In this document: piece by piece, positions 9,504 to 19,432 of the stretch | How the letters are laid out: the number at the start of each line of letters is the position of its first letter | Numbering within the stretch: position 1 is the stretch's first letter | Origin: Ornithodoros turicata | Lineage: Eukaryota; Arthropoda; Arachnida; Ixodida; Argasidae | DNA length: 64,000 nt | Direction: 5' to 3' | Assembly: GCF_037126465.1 (NCBI RefSeq) | Contig: NW_026999453.1 | Location: forward strand, 124,001 to 188,000 | The notes under the pieces: generated by a model | What the model was told of the DNA's origin: nothing | Seen by the model: only the letters and a program-made list of their open reading frames with translations | Databases searched by the model: none | Made by a program: the position numbers and the translations under genes

Positions 9504-11168
9504 ACATGCATGAAGGAAGACGACCTGCTTCTCATTGTTAATAACTTATCCAACACTAGGGCCCCTGGCTGTGATGGGATCCGTAGTATCGATGTCAAAA
9601 GGAATATTCACGTTATGAAACATATCTTTGTATCCATTTTAAACGGTATTTTTTCAACTGGCGAGGTGCCTGCGATGCTTAAAAGATCACTCATTAGACC
9701 TTTACTCTCCACTTTTTAAAAAGGGAAAGCGCGATGATGTGGCTAATTATAGACCAATATCTATATTCCCAGTCCTAGCCCTGATAATGGAAAAATATGT
9801 GTATTCTGTCATGAACAATTTTGCTAACCGGTATCATCTCATATCTGATAGTCAGTTTGGCTTTATTGAGCGACGAGGCACCTTGGCCCTATTGGAAGAC
9901 TTTAGTGATTATCTATACAACGCGTTAGAAAAAGAGCAGTTTGCGGTAGCCTTGTCTCTTGATCTTTCTAGGGCTTTTGACACCATACACCTTGATATAT
10001 TGTTGTCAGTGTTATATGACCATGGATACAGAGGTCGTATTTATCAATGGTTGCTAAATTTTCTAAATAACCGCACCCAGATTGTCTCTGTTTGCGGTAA
10101 CATGAGTGATGTTGTCGACGTAAAAATGGGTGTCCCGCAAGGTTCCGTCCTTGCTCCACTGTTATTTAATTTCTATGTCAATGAACTCTGTCGAGTTGTT
10201 GAATACTGCAAAGTATACCAGTACGCAGATGACACGCTTTTGGTCTCCACGCACGTGTCTCAGGTTGAGGCAATCCGGATGCTTGAAGTTGATGGTAACA
10301 CCGTTAGTAACTGGATCTCTGATTGCGGCATATGTCTCAATTTCGACAAAACCCAACTAGTATGTTTTCATAGTCCTCTAAAACGCTTTGATGACTCTTG
10401 TGGTCTCTGTATATCGGGTCACCAGCCTTTGAAGTATGCACAAACAATGAAGTATCTGGGTTTGTACTTCGACTCCGATATGACATGGAGCACACAAGCT
10501 TCGTATGTGTGCAACAAACTAAGACAAATTTCATGTTTATTATTTTGTCTGGGATATGTGTCTCCCCTCAGAGTTCGCAGAACTATTCTTGATGCCCTAG
10601 GTTACAGCGTACTCCGCTATGGCATTACCCTTTTTGGCCATTGTAGTGAAACTTGGAAGACCAGAATGAATGGGATCTTGAGGAGTTGCTTAAAGAGTGT
10701 AGACTACAAAAATTCAGCTACAAGCGTCTCTTACGACTTATTCCGGCGTCTTGGTTTTCCCTCATTCTTTAACCTTTTTAAATACGTTGTCACTTTAAAA
10801 CATTTTTGGGACCCCTCATATAGGACCCCGGTTAGCGAATGCTGCCCTCCTAGACGCAGGCGGGTTAACTTTGTTGTGCCATTCTCACACACAAAATATG
10901 GAGTCTGTCGCAGGCAATGCTATGTACCTCGTATCTTCAATGAACTCCCCGTTCACATTTTCTGTTTGGAATCCAAGTACAAACTAAAAAAAGCCCTCCG
11001 GAAACTTTATCATAGGATGTAGTACTTCTATATGTTTGTATATTGTCAAACTGTATGCTGCTGATTGCCTCAGGCCCAGTGCCACAAGCCTTTCGGCTTA
11101 GACGGGCCTGTTTTGTTATATATCTGTATTTTGCTTTCTTAAATAAAAAAATTATTATAATTATTATT
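9504..11168 (+). mobile_element. 5'-truncated CR1/Jockey-group LINE inserted in copy X1
   Basis: Encodes most of a reverse transcriptase and the C-terminal region. The first part (9510-9719) and the long frame 9739-11022 are offset by one frameshift at a T5/A5 run near 9712. Motifs are NYRPISIFPVLALIMEK, LSLDLSRAFDTIH, GVPQGSVLAPLLF, YQYADDTLLV (catalytic) and YLGLYFDSDMTW. There is no endonuclease, so it is 5'-truncated. The 3'UTR ends with AATAAA and an (ATT)n tail. Block 2 keeps the empty site (GGCATATCTACC at 26133), and only about 3 bp (ATA) is duplicated. Assigned to the CR1/L2/Jockey group, with no finer call. Confidence 0.85.
11071..11110 (+). other. Two-storey RNA hairpin in LINE 3'UTR
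   Basis: CAGGCCC (11071-11077) pairs with GGGCCTG (11104-11110), and inside it AAGCC-TTTC-GGCTT (11086-11099) forms a second stem. It lies about 50 nt before the AATAAA and (ATT)n tail, the position expected for a structure recognised by the element's own reverse transcriptase. The function is inferred. Confidence 0.6.
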
Positions 11169-11706
11169 ATATCTACCATAAATTGGCCACGAGTGTTTAG
11201 TCGTTGCAGAGCTGTCCTGTGGCAGCTTAAGTTTGTTGATTTACCCATCACTTTTCGCGCTCATCTGCTGGGGGCAGGTACTAGAGTCACTTGTGGTTTC
11301 TGGGAGTCGTTGCCACGCCGCCACCACTAATTCATACTGCCATCACTATGCACGTGTTCCGTTTCCTCTGGGTCGGTTCAGTGGAGTGGGTCGCGAGGTC
11401 CCGCTTGCACCGTACACGTGACCCGGGCGGCTTAGCCTTGCCGGTGGTGCTCGACAAGTGCCTTGCACTTCGGTAGCGCGTTTATTTCGAGGCATTGCAC
11501 ACTCCCGAACACCTAGCGTGCGCGTTAATGCAGTACTCCCTGGGGTGTGCTACCAGGTGGTCCGTTGAGAACCTTAGGTTTTGGCCTAGGTCCGAAGTCC
11601 GGCCTCATCACTACAGTGCCTGTGTTGATTATGTACGGCGTATGCGACTCCAGCTTCCGGACGCTGACATCCAGTTACGGGCTGTCAGCGATTTTTATAC
11701 AGCTAT
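11169..11706 (+). mobile_element. Copy X1, part 2 (post-RT connection region)
   Basis: Resumes the X1 element immediately after the CR1-group LINE. GGFSGVEWVARSRLHRTRD-type sequence (11375-11430) and LALPVVLDKCLAL (11430-11470) match 26307-26410 closely. Stops and indels are scattered. It is interrupted again at 11707 by a foldback insertion. Confidence 0.8.
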
Positions 11707-12102
11707 GGTAGAAGTGCAAGGGTGCAGGCGAGTTGGTACATTGTAAAACGACGATAAAACCGGAGACACGGGACAAAAAAGCCAACACGACACGTTCTCA
11801 GACACAGCAACCCATTTAATGACAGCCTACACTCCCAATAACCTCCTGATGGGTGGAAAGGGGGAAACAGAGGGAACACTAACGCAATTGCCTCGTGACT
11901 TAATCTCTTTATACTCAGCTAAGAGTAGCCCAAACGGGTCACGCACCTTTTTCAATACAATGGTCTCTTGGAAAAGTGGGAAACAATTGTGACAATTGTG
12001 GCTGTCTGCATTTCTTCTATGCTCTAAGGGTCTAATGTTGAATCATAACCTGAGAACGTGTCGTGTTGTCTTTTTTGTTCCGTGGCTCCAGTTTTATCGT
12101 CG
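11707..12102. mobile_element. 396-bp foldback insertion with 14-bp target duplication (PLE-like)
   Basis: TTTTATACAGCTAT occurs at 11693-11706 and 12103-12116 and only once in the paralogue at 26.6 kb. The ends are inverted: the left arm (CGACGATAAAACCGGAGACA from about 11749) and the right arm read in reverse (from about 12102) match over about 53 bp with five differences. No coding sequence is visible inside. PLEs often leave inverted or partial copies with such duplications, and that is the basis of the family guess. Confidence 0.7.
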
Positions 12103-12116
12103 TTTTATACAGCTAT

Positions 12117-12866
12117 CCGGGAGTTGGAGTCTGGTCCCCCATTTCCTTCGGTGCCGGCGAGTTGTCTTGGCGTCGAATCAACGCGGGCTGGGTAGACGCC
12201 CGCCGCGCCAGTCTTCAATGGAAGTTGACCCACGCTGTACTTCCTCTTCGTGAGCGACTACACCGTTTTCACATCTCTCGCTCTGACGGTTGCCCGTCTT
12301 GAGGAATGTGTGAAACCGCAGAGCACTGTTTCAGGCGTTGTCGTGTTCCTCTTTTTCTGTGGCGTAGAGTAACCCAGATATTTCAGCTGTCGACTGTCGC
12401 CTGGGCCACCGTACAGTTCCTGGAACCGTTGCCTGTTCCGCGCCTTCAGCATAAGCAATTGGCTTTACTAATTACCGAGATCACCCTCAAATCTGGATAC
12501 GTCGTTGGATCGGCTTTCGGTGGCCCAGACTTCGGAGACGCAGCTATATTTCAGGCTGTCAGGGCAGGGCTTCGTAGCCACATTGTCCGTGAGCATGGTC
12601 TCGTGGAGTGCTCGCGCCGCTGGCTGACGTCTCCTCGCCTTTTCCGCCACGTTCAGGGTGAGTGGCAAATCATGTTCCACCCAGCTTGCTAGGACCGTAC
12701 TGCTCTCCGCAGCGGCTCTCCCGTGCTTGGATTGTTCGCTTGGTCAGTACGAAAAGCAAACTCCCCTAGAGAGTGTTGTTATCTAGCTTGTAGGACTGTA
12801 ACGTAAAGTTAGTGTCTGTCCACAGGGGACTACCTCCATAGGTATCTCTCCTGCTTGATGGCAATA
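12117..12866 (+). mobile_element. Copy X1, part 3 (zinc-finger C-terminus and 3'UTR)
   Basis: Carries the ORF2 C-terminal zinc finger CETAEHCFRRC (about 12309-12342) followed by LFLWRRV, and continues to about 12690. The 3'UTR contains ACCTCCATAGGTA and ends GATGGCAATACAAA. The paralogous segment is 26640-27523. Confidence 0.85.
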
Positions 12867-13035
12867 CAAAAGTTCTTATGTGTAATGTGTTTTTGGTCTG
12901 GCCTTTAGGCCTTTGTTTACTCTTTCAATAAACTTTAGTTGTAATCCTGCCTTTCAGCATAGTGCACTTCTAGTGTTCCTGTTTGTGTAAATGAGCCTAC
13001 TTTCCATAGGTAGCTCTCCAGCTCGATGACAATAC
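12867..13035 (+). repeat. Spacer shared by both X blocks, with poly(A) signal and a second X tail
   Basis: Starts AGTTCTTATGTGTAATG and contains GGCCTTTAGGCC (a short palindrome) and CAATAAACTTT, then a second X-type end (TTCCATAGGTAGCTCTCC, GATGACAATACAG). The same order is found at 27524-27699, so this junction was duplicated with the flanking LINE sequence. Confidence 0.7.
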
Positions 13036-15017
13036 AGTCTCAGTTTTTCAGTTGTCTGTCAGTGGTTCTCTCAGGTGGTCCGACAAGGACACCGAGGGAA
13101 GGGTGGTGGCTGTCGAGCTGGAACATGAGAGTAAAACACTGCGTGTTTTCTCTGCGTGTTTGGAAGTTCTCTGTGTTGTCAATGTTTACGCCCCCGTGTG
13201 CCGCGGTGAGCGCTCAGATTTTTTTCGCAGAATTGACACGTTTTTTTTTTTATGGAAATCAGAACTTAATTTTTGCAGGCGATTTTAACTGTACGATAGA
13301 GCGCCAGCACGGTCGGCAGGCGGACAGAGATCTGGAGCGCCTGGTTAACTCGATTGGTTTAATTAATACTTGGTCCCACGTGCATGGTAATGCATATGAG
13401 TTCACCTGGGTTAACACAAGTGGCCGCCACAGCCGACTGGACCGATTTTATGTCTCGCCAGGCTTGGCAGACTTCATCTCTGGTTGTGCGACCCGACCTG
13501 CTAGGGACCTTACAGACCATCACGGCGTTCTTTTGTTCCTATCTGGCCTGCTCAATTTTCGATCTGGTTGTTGTTGTTGGCGTCTGAACGTGTCCTTGCT
13601 CGAGTATCCCGAAATTAAAAGTGATACGCAAGATTGGCTATCGGAACAGTGTTCCACACCCGAGTTTGGGCCAGATCACTGGGAGGCTTTGAAGCACACC
13701 GTCTTCGGTGTTTGGGGGAGACAGCGTGCGCGTGGACATTAGCAGTGGAGAGATGCACTCAGGCAGGTATTAGCCATTCTTCGCCACCCTGGCTCTCGCA
13801 GCCAGGACCAAGTAAGTCCATGCACGTGCGACCATGATACTGCCTCTGAGAGAGAGGACGTGGAAAGGCGCCTTGCGTCTCTTCGTATGCACTCTAGGCG
13901 CAAGTTCGTAGCTCAAAGAAACGTTGAGCGTTGCTGTCGGGAAGCTTATTGGTCCCGCATGCTATTGCTGCGCTATGTGGCAGGAAATCCGGGATCGAGT
14001 ATAGCCGAGCTCCGGTCAGCTGACGGCTCACTTCTAACCGAACCTGATGACATTCAAGCAGCGATGCGTAAGCATTGCGCGGCCCTTTACGAGGAGCCAT
14101 CACCCGACGAGCCCGTTATCAGACGAGAGTGCCCACTGCCGGAGGGAAAGATAGAGCATGTCGGCTCGGGGCCACTCACGCAACAAGATATTCTAGCAGC
14201 TGTCTCCTCAATGCCGAACGGAAAGTGTCCCGGCGTTGATGGCCTCCCAGTTGAGTTCTACAAGCGTTTCTGGCGGATAATTGGTAACTCCCCGACTCGG
14301 GTATTTAATCTATGCTTGTCTCGAGGAATGATATCTACTAGAATGCAAAGTGAAGTTGCTCTCTGGAGGAGTCTCGAAGTTGGAGGAGTCTCGTGCACAA
14401 AACGAGATCCGGATACATACCGGCGTATCACTCTATTGGCATGCGACTACAAAATCTTAGCCAAGGCACTTCTTTTGCGTGTTTCACCGCACTTAGAAAA
14501 GGCGCTACACCCGTGAGTGGCGTGTTCTGTCCCTGGCAGGTCGTCAGACCTCCACAGGTTGGCGCTACGTGATGCCATCCATTGGATAATGTGTTCACGC
14601 ACAGCAGCAGTGGTGGGTTCCTTCGATCAGTCAAAGGCATTCGATCGAGTGCGCCACATGTATATATTTCAACACTGAGGGCATTTGGTTTCGCCGATGT
14701 TGGGTGCACTTTGTTGAGGTGTTATACAAAAGCGCAAGAAGTGTCGTTTCCGTAGCTGGTGGTCTATCGTCTCCCTTTGACGTTATGTGTGGTGTCCGAC
14801 AAGGGTGCCCTCTCTCCCCTGTATGCCCTTCACATTAGCCCTCTCCTCGAGAGACTGTGTTCTCTTTCAGTTATCCTGAGGCTACCTAATACATGGCCAC
14901 CGCCTGTGTTTGCGCACGCTGACGATGTCTCCGTCATACTACCGCCCGAGAGTTCCCTAGAGCCAGTGTTGAAAGCGTTTGAAGACTGCGGTACAGTTTC
15001 TGGGGCAAGATTGAACA
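13036..15017 (+). mobile_element. Tx1-like LINE family X, endonuclease and RT (copy X2, part 1)
   Basis: Encodes the rear two-thirds of an APE-type endonuclease: VVNVYAPV-type strand near 13175, FAGDFNCTIERQHGRQ (about 13270-13315), SRLDRFYVS (about 13430) and LTDHHGVLL (about 13510). The linker and RT follow (RYVAGNPGSSIAELRSADG near 13972, GLPVEFYKRFW near 14240, FDQSKAFDRV near 14623, CGVRQGCPLSP near 14789). The catalytic word has decayed to FAHADDVSVIL. The endonuclease amino end is missing. At 15017 the sequence stops within CAAGATTGAACA, where an I-clade LINE has inserted. Confidence 0.85.
15006..15017. repeat. 12-bp target-site duplication (left) of the I-clade LINE
   Basis: CAAGATTGAACA here and at 20832-20843 bracket the 5.8-kb LINE exactly. 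Joining the two flanks restores the family X reading GARLNRSK seen in the uninterrupted copy at about 26.0 kb. Confidence 0.9.
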
Positions 15018-15131
15018 AACAAAACAACAACAACTTTATTTTCGGCCTTGGAGAGTGGGGAGTTTCATCGCAACAGGCGATACTCTACCCCAGTGCTTGG
15101 TGGAATGGGGGGAATAAAATAACGTGCCCCT

Positions 15132-15664
15132 TTACAATAACGATCGAAGTCCGATGGTGTCCAGAAATGTCAGAAGACCTTTGAGCGCAGAGCGTTGCTG
15201 GGCTGGATTGGGCCAGGGACCAAGCAATTTCGGTAGGGAGAAACGGCGAGAGTCCAGCTGACGAAGAGACTCGGAGAGTGTGGTTCGGGAAGGTTCGTAG
15301 TGAGGGCAATGAAGAAGAATGTGCTCCAGATCCTCAAGAGCACCACAGTGGCAGCAGGTGGGAGAATCAATTTGTCTCAAGCGGTAACGCCACTGAGCTG
15401 TAAAGGCCACATCGAGGCGCATGCGGTGGATTAATGCAGCATCCTGACGAGATGTGTTTCGTGGCATGCAGAAAGCGAGCGTGGGATCAACTCTGTTCAA
15501 CATAGAGGGGGGAAGAATGTCGGTTGTCCGTTGGCGGGAAGCCAGGGGTGTCACTAGACGTCGCAGAATTGAACGGCGGTCTCCTCTGAGCAGAACAATA
15601 CGGGTCCGCTTCCGAGACGAGAGTGCTGCTTCTGCGGCGCTGTCGGCCTGCTCGTTCCCCACGA
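15132..15664 (-). pseudogene. I-clade LINE ORF2 C-terminus (end of RNase H and Cys/His tail)
   Basis: Starts at the guest element and reads VVGNEQADSAAEAAL, the end of RNase H with its last acidic residue, then about 130 residues with CCHCGALEDLEHILLHC (about residues 112-128), the C-terminal Cys/His motif of I and Jockey elements. It ends SLL and stop at 15132. Upstream it joins PAHCGVVG at 16291, the other half of the same domain. The small downstream 3'UTR covers 15018-15131. Confidence 0.88.
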
Positions 15665-15665
15665 C

Positions 15666-16290
15666 CATGGAGGTAAGAAACTAAGGAGATGCCCTAAGCG
15701 CCTCTCCCAATGCAAGCGAGCGTGGTGTGACCCGCGCAAGGCATTGTGGTTAGTTGCCCACACACGTGACCCATAAACGTCACGGCAAGACGCCATAAAA
15801 CATGGCGTCCTCCATGACCGCGGCGTACCTTACCTGAATACAGAGACGAGCTGCGGCCGAATAACTTGTTTTCGCTTTCATAACATCTTTGGAGTTAGAA
15901 GTTATCACACCCGTTGAAACACAAGATATATCATCTCAGTGTGGAAGCAATGGATCACTAAATCGCTAGAAGACGTACGTACGTCATCGTGACATTGCCT
16001 GGTTCTCTTCTGTTTTGCTCAACTTTTGCTGTGATTTATCACGCGGCAAATGTTGAAACACCCCATAACCTTCAGAGTATTGTGCGAATGGACTCCTTGA
16101 AGGTAAGAGGTTTCCTGAAGATGAAGTTTGCTAAACTTCCAAGTCTCCGCGCAGACCGCCATAACGCCGAAACATGTGGGGATCACGTGACTGGGCAACT
16201 AGATGGGCGTGGTATTGCCAGGAGCGACCGCTAGAGGGGTCCCACGGCCCTCCGATCTTATAGCCCTCTCCTTAGTTTCTTACCTCCATG
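15666..16290. mobile_element. 625-bp TIR element (P- or hAT-type MITE) in the LINE RNase H
   Basis: Both ends begin CATGGAGGTAAGAAACTAAG in inverted orientation, with identity extending about 23 bp. The flanks carry the 8-bp duplication CCCACGAC at 15658-15665 and 16291-16298. The interior (625 bp) encodes no transposase, so it is non-autonomous. An 8-bp duplication fits hAT or P superfamilies, and the CATGG terminus fits the CANRG consensus of P better than the hAT consensus. Removing it rejoins PAHCGVVG with GNEQADS of RNase H. Confidence 0.93.
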
Positions 16291-16657
16291 CCCACGACAC
16301 CACAATGGGCTGGAACCCACTGGAGAACTAGCCTGTGGCCTGCGGCGTAGATAGTGTGGTAAGCCATTAACACGTCTGTGACTAGGGGTGCGGATGGGCC
16401 TCGTATGCCGGAAGTTTCAATTGCTTGAAGTGCAGATTTGGAGTCTGTAAAGACTGCCCATTCCCGGGGTGGAAAATCAGCGATGTGTTGTAGAAAGAAA
16501 AGGATGGCATAGAGTTCCGCAGCTGTGGAGGAGGTTGGATGTGAAAGGCGTCTTCCGTGCACGACGCCTTCGGATGGAATGACGAAGGCTGAGGCGGACT
16601 TGTTGTTTCGGGATGCGCCATCAGTATATGCTGCCGTAAACGTAGAAAACTTCTCGT
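16291..16657 (-). pseudogene. I-clade LINE ORF2, RNase H domain (first part)
   Basis: RNase H removes the RNA strand during reverse transcription in I-group elements. Visible landmarks are AAYTDGASRN (first Asp), STAAELYAI (Glu), FTDSKSALQAIE (second catalytic Asp) and LQWVPAHCGVVG (His region) interrupted by the TIR element. The frame differs by one base from the RT because of a C5 run at 16693-16697. Confidence 0.9.
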
Positions 16658-18535
16658 CTACCAGAGCATGAAAATGGGCTCGGAGGACTTGAGGGGGACC
16701 TGATCTCTTCTTTGCAGGAGGTTTGGGAGGCGTACAAAAGTGGGCGGTACCGGTAGAGACCAGGGGGCTTCCGGCGGTATAGTGTCCTTAGTTATGAAGC
16801 CAGTGAGAGTCTGGCGTGTCCTCTGCGCTACTCGATAGAAGTCGCTTCCAGGGCGGTATCGAATTTTCCTGAGTAGCGGGTGGCGGGGAATGTGAGCACG
16901 CAAACGGAGGTAGTGCCGAGCCGTTTCCCGTTCACGGAGAACTTCAATCGGGAGCTCACCAGCTTCAGCCAGTACTTGTCGTGTTTCAGCCATTCTTGGA
17001 ACTCCGAGGCATCGACGAAGGCTTCGAGCAAACAGGGACCGAAGCGTATTTAATGAAGTTGTTGATATCCTGTGCAGAATAGGAAGGCTGTAAAGCACAG
17101 TTGCCCTCACCAATGCCGCGTGAACCGCGAGCAGGGAACGCTGATCACAGCCCCATCCTGGGCCAGAAAGATGTTGGATTGCGGGGAGCCATCGCTGCAC
17201 TTTAGTTTCAAGGTGTTTAATGTGCCGAGCCCAGCGCAAGTCCGAGTCGATTACCACGCCAAGGAAGCGGTGAAAGCGTACTGGTTCTAGCTTCTTTAAA
17301 CCAAGCCAAAGTGGGAAATTGGCCATAGCTTTACGCGTGAAAGGGAGCTCGACACACTTTTCGGGTGAAAGGTCCATCCCGAGGTGCGTCAGGTACGTAT
17401 GGATATTGTTTAAAGCGAGCTGCAGGCGGCGCTGGAGAGCCGGGCGTGATTTTCCTACTGTCCAAAGGGCGACGTCATCTGCATACACGGAGAACGACAC
17501 TTTGCGAGGAATTACTGATTGTAGGCCGGCCATCACCACGTTAAAGAGTGTCGGGCTGAGAATGCTTCCTTGGGGGACTCCTTGGGGAACAGGATGCTGA
17601 GGGCTTTGGCCTTGGGACGTACGAACAGCGACAGTTCGGTCCGTAAGGAAGTCTTGGAGCCAGATGAAGAGCCGACCGGATACTCCAAACGAGCGCAAGG
17701 CATGCAGCACACAAATGTGCGAGACGGTATCATAGGCGCGCTTGATGTCGAGGAAGACCGATCGGACGATCCGTCGATGGGCTCGAGCATGTTGAACTGT
17801 ACAGACTAGGTCGAGAACTGGATCCATGGAGCTTCGGTGGCGACGAAATCCAGCCATTTCGTGAGGGAACGCACGTCGTTTTTCGAGCCACCAGTCGAGG
17901 CGATGCAAAACCATTCTCTCCATCAGTTTCCCCACACAGCTTGTCAGGCTCACCGGGCGAAAGGAGGATAGGGCATTTGGGGGCTTGCCTGGTTTCAGGA
18001 TGGGAACAACCAAGGCCTCCTTCCATGTATGTGGTAAAGATCCTTGTTGCCAAGACGTATTACAGACATGAAGGAGAGCTTGGAGTGACCGCCCGTCAAG
18101 GTTTCGTAGGGCGGCATAGGTGATTTTATCGGGCCCAGGGGACGAGCTGGCGTTCACAAGCTTCAACGCTTCCTTTAGCTCGATTAGTGTGAAGTCGCGG
18201 TCCATAACTTCCGGGGGACGGGGCCAGTCGTGGTGAAGTTCAGCCGTCAAACTGTGGACAAAACTGCGGTGTAGGGGCGTGGTCGAGGCAGCCGCCGGAG
18301 TCGTTAGTACCACACAGAAGTCCGTCGCAAGCGTGTTCTCGTCTGCACGCTGAACGATAGCCAAGGCCGCGAGAGGATTCTTTTGAGGGGGCGCCTCCTT
18401 CAGAGATCGGATTGTCCGCCAGATCTTCGTGGCCGGATCGAACGGTGAAAGGTGGTGGCAAAACTTACGCCAACGCTTCCTGTCCTCGTTTTTAAGTTCT
18501 CGTGTTACTTTCGCTTTCATCCGGCGGTATTCCAC
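16658..18535 (-). CDS. I-clade LINE reverse transcriptase (ORF2 central part)
   Basis: A 625-codon open frame. The amino part is the linker from endonuclease. RT landmarks in order are PGPDKITYAALRNL (about residue 135), FRPVSLTSCVGKLMERM (about 195), VFLDIKRAYDTV (about 265, first Asp), GVPQGSILSPTLFN (about 320), FSVYADDVALW (about 350, catalytic YADD) and FLGVVIDSDLRW (about 425). All catalytic residues are present. The start is not a natural one: the frame is linked to the endonuclease frame by a one-base shift at the C5 run at 18611-18615 and to RNase H by another at 16693-16697. Confidence 0.93.
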   Translation of the reverse strand: MEYRRMKAKVTRELKNEDRKRWRKFCHHLSPFDPATKIWRTIRSLKEAPPQKNPLAALAIVQRADENTLATDFCVVLTTPAAASTTPLHRSFVHSLTAELHHDWPRPPEVMDRDFTLIELKEALKLVNASSSPGPDKITYAALRNLDGRSLQALLHVCNTSWQQGSLPHTWKEALVVPILKPGKPPNALSSFRPVSLTSCVGKLMERMVLHRLDWWLEKRRAFPHEMAGFRRHRSSMDPVLDLVCTVQHARAHRRIVRSVFLDIKRAYDTVSHICVLHALRSFGVSGRLFIWLQDFLTDRTVAVRTSQGQSPQHPVPQGVPQGSILSPTLFNVVMAGLQSVIPRKVSFSVYADDVALWTVGKSRPALQRRLQLALNNIHTYLTHLGMDLSPEKCVELPFTRKAMANFPLWLGLKKLEPVRFHRFLGVVIDSDLRWARHIKHLETKVQRWLPAIQHLSGPGWGCDQRSLLAVHAALVRATVLYSLPILHRISTTSLNTLRSLFARSLRRCLGVPRMAETRQVLAEAGELPIEVLRERETARHYLRLRAHIPRHPLLRKIRYRPGSDFYRVAQRTRQTLTGFITKDTIPPEAPWSLPVPPTFVRLPNLLQRRDQVPLKSSEPIFMLW

Positions 18536-19420
18536 AATGTCCGTAAGTTGCCCTGTCCGACGAGCCGTTCTTTCTGCTCGGCGACGTAATGCTCTAAGGT
18601 GATTAATAGCGGGGGAATGGCCGATATGTCTGTTACCCTTTTAGACATGACCACCGCGTCCTGAATACCGCGGGTAATTGCTTGAGAGAGAGCCTCTGGG
18701 GACATACCGGTGTGCACAGATGTTCTGAGGCCCGCACGAAAACGTCTCCAGTTTGTGAAAGAAATCAGTCCAGCAGTTGCTGAGAGGGGCAGTCTGTCGT
18801 GCGAAATATATAGAGGAAAATGATCGCTACCTCTAGTGTCGACGTCCGTAGCGCACGACAAGTGGCGAATTATGTCGGTTGAGGACCACGAGAGGTCCAA
18901 TACATCAAGTGACATTGGGGATCGCATGTAAGTGGGCTCGCGGTTGTTCAGCAGGCACATGTTATTATTCTCCATTGCCTCTAACAACCTCCTTCCCCTA
19001 CTGTCCGTCCTTCGGCTTCCCCAGGCCGAGTGATGTGCATTGAAGTCCCCTAGCACAAGCGCCGAGGCTTCCAGAGAACCAAGTAAGCGTTCCAGGTCAC
19101 TCCACGGGACCTGTACCGCGGGACGGATATAGATACTGACGACCGTTAACAGCATGGGGCCAAGGCGGATCCTGCATGTGACGTAATCATAAAAGCGATG
19201 GCAAACTGAGCCGATGGGTGCAGCAACGAGGTCATTGCGAACGTATAGCGCTGCTCTACTCTCAGGGGAATGATGAGAGCGATAGATTGTGTATCCACTA
19301 ACACGATGTGTACAATCCATGCCGTGTTCGCATATAGCTATGAAAGGGAACTTGTACTGTTGGAGATGTAATTTAAAATCTGGGAGCTTGTTACGCAGGC
19401 TTCGAGGATTCTACTGCATG
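18517..19420 (-). CDS. I-clade LINE APE-type endonuclease (ORF2 amino part)
   Basis: Nicks target DNA to prime reverse transcription. ORF2 would begin about 19420 with ATGCAG, about 14 bp after the ORF1 stop, but its third codon is TAG where related elements have Trp. Then follow NPRSLRNKLPDFKLHL, ICEHGMDC, SIYIRPAV, LVLGDFNAHHSAWGS (catalytic Asp and Asn), SMSLDVLDLSWSS and RGSDHFPLYI (Asp-His). The longest Met-initiated frame is 19320-18517. Its carboxyl end drifts out of frame after VTDISAIPP at the C5 run near 18611. Confidence 0.9.
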
Positions 19421-19432
19421 GCCAGGGCGTTT

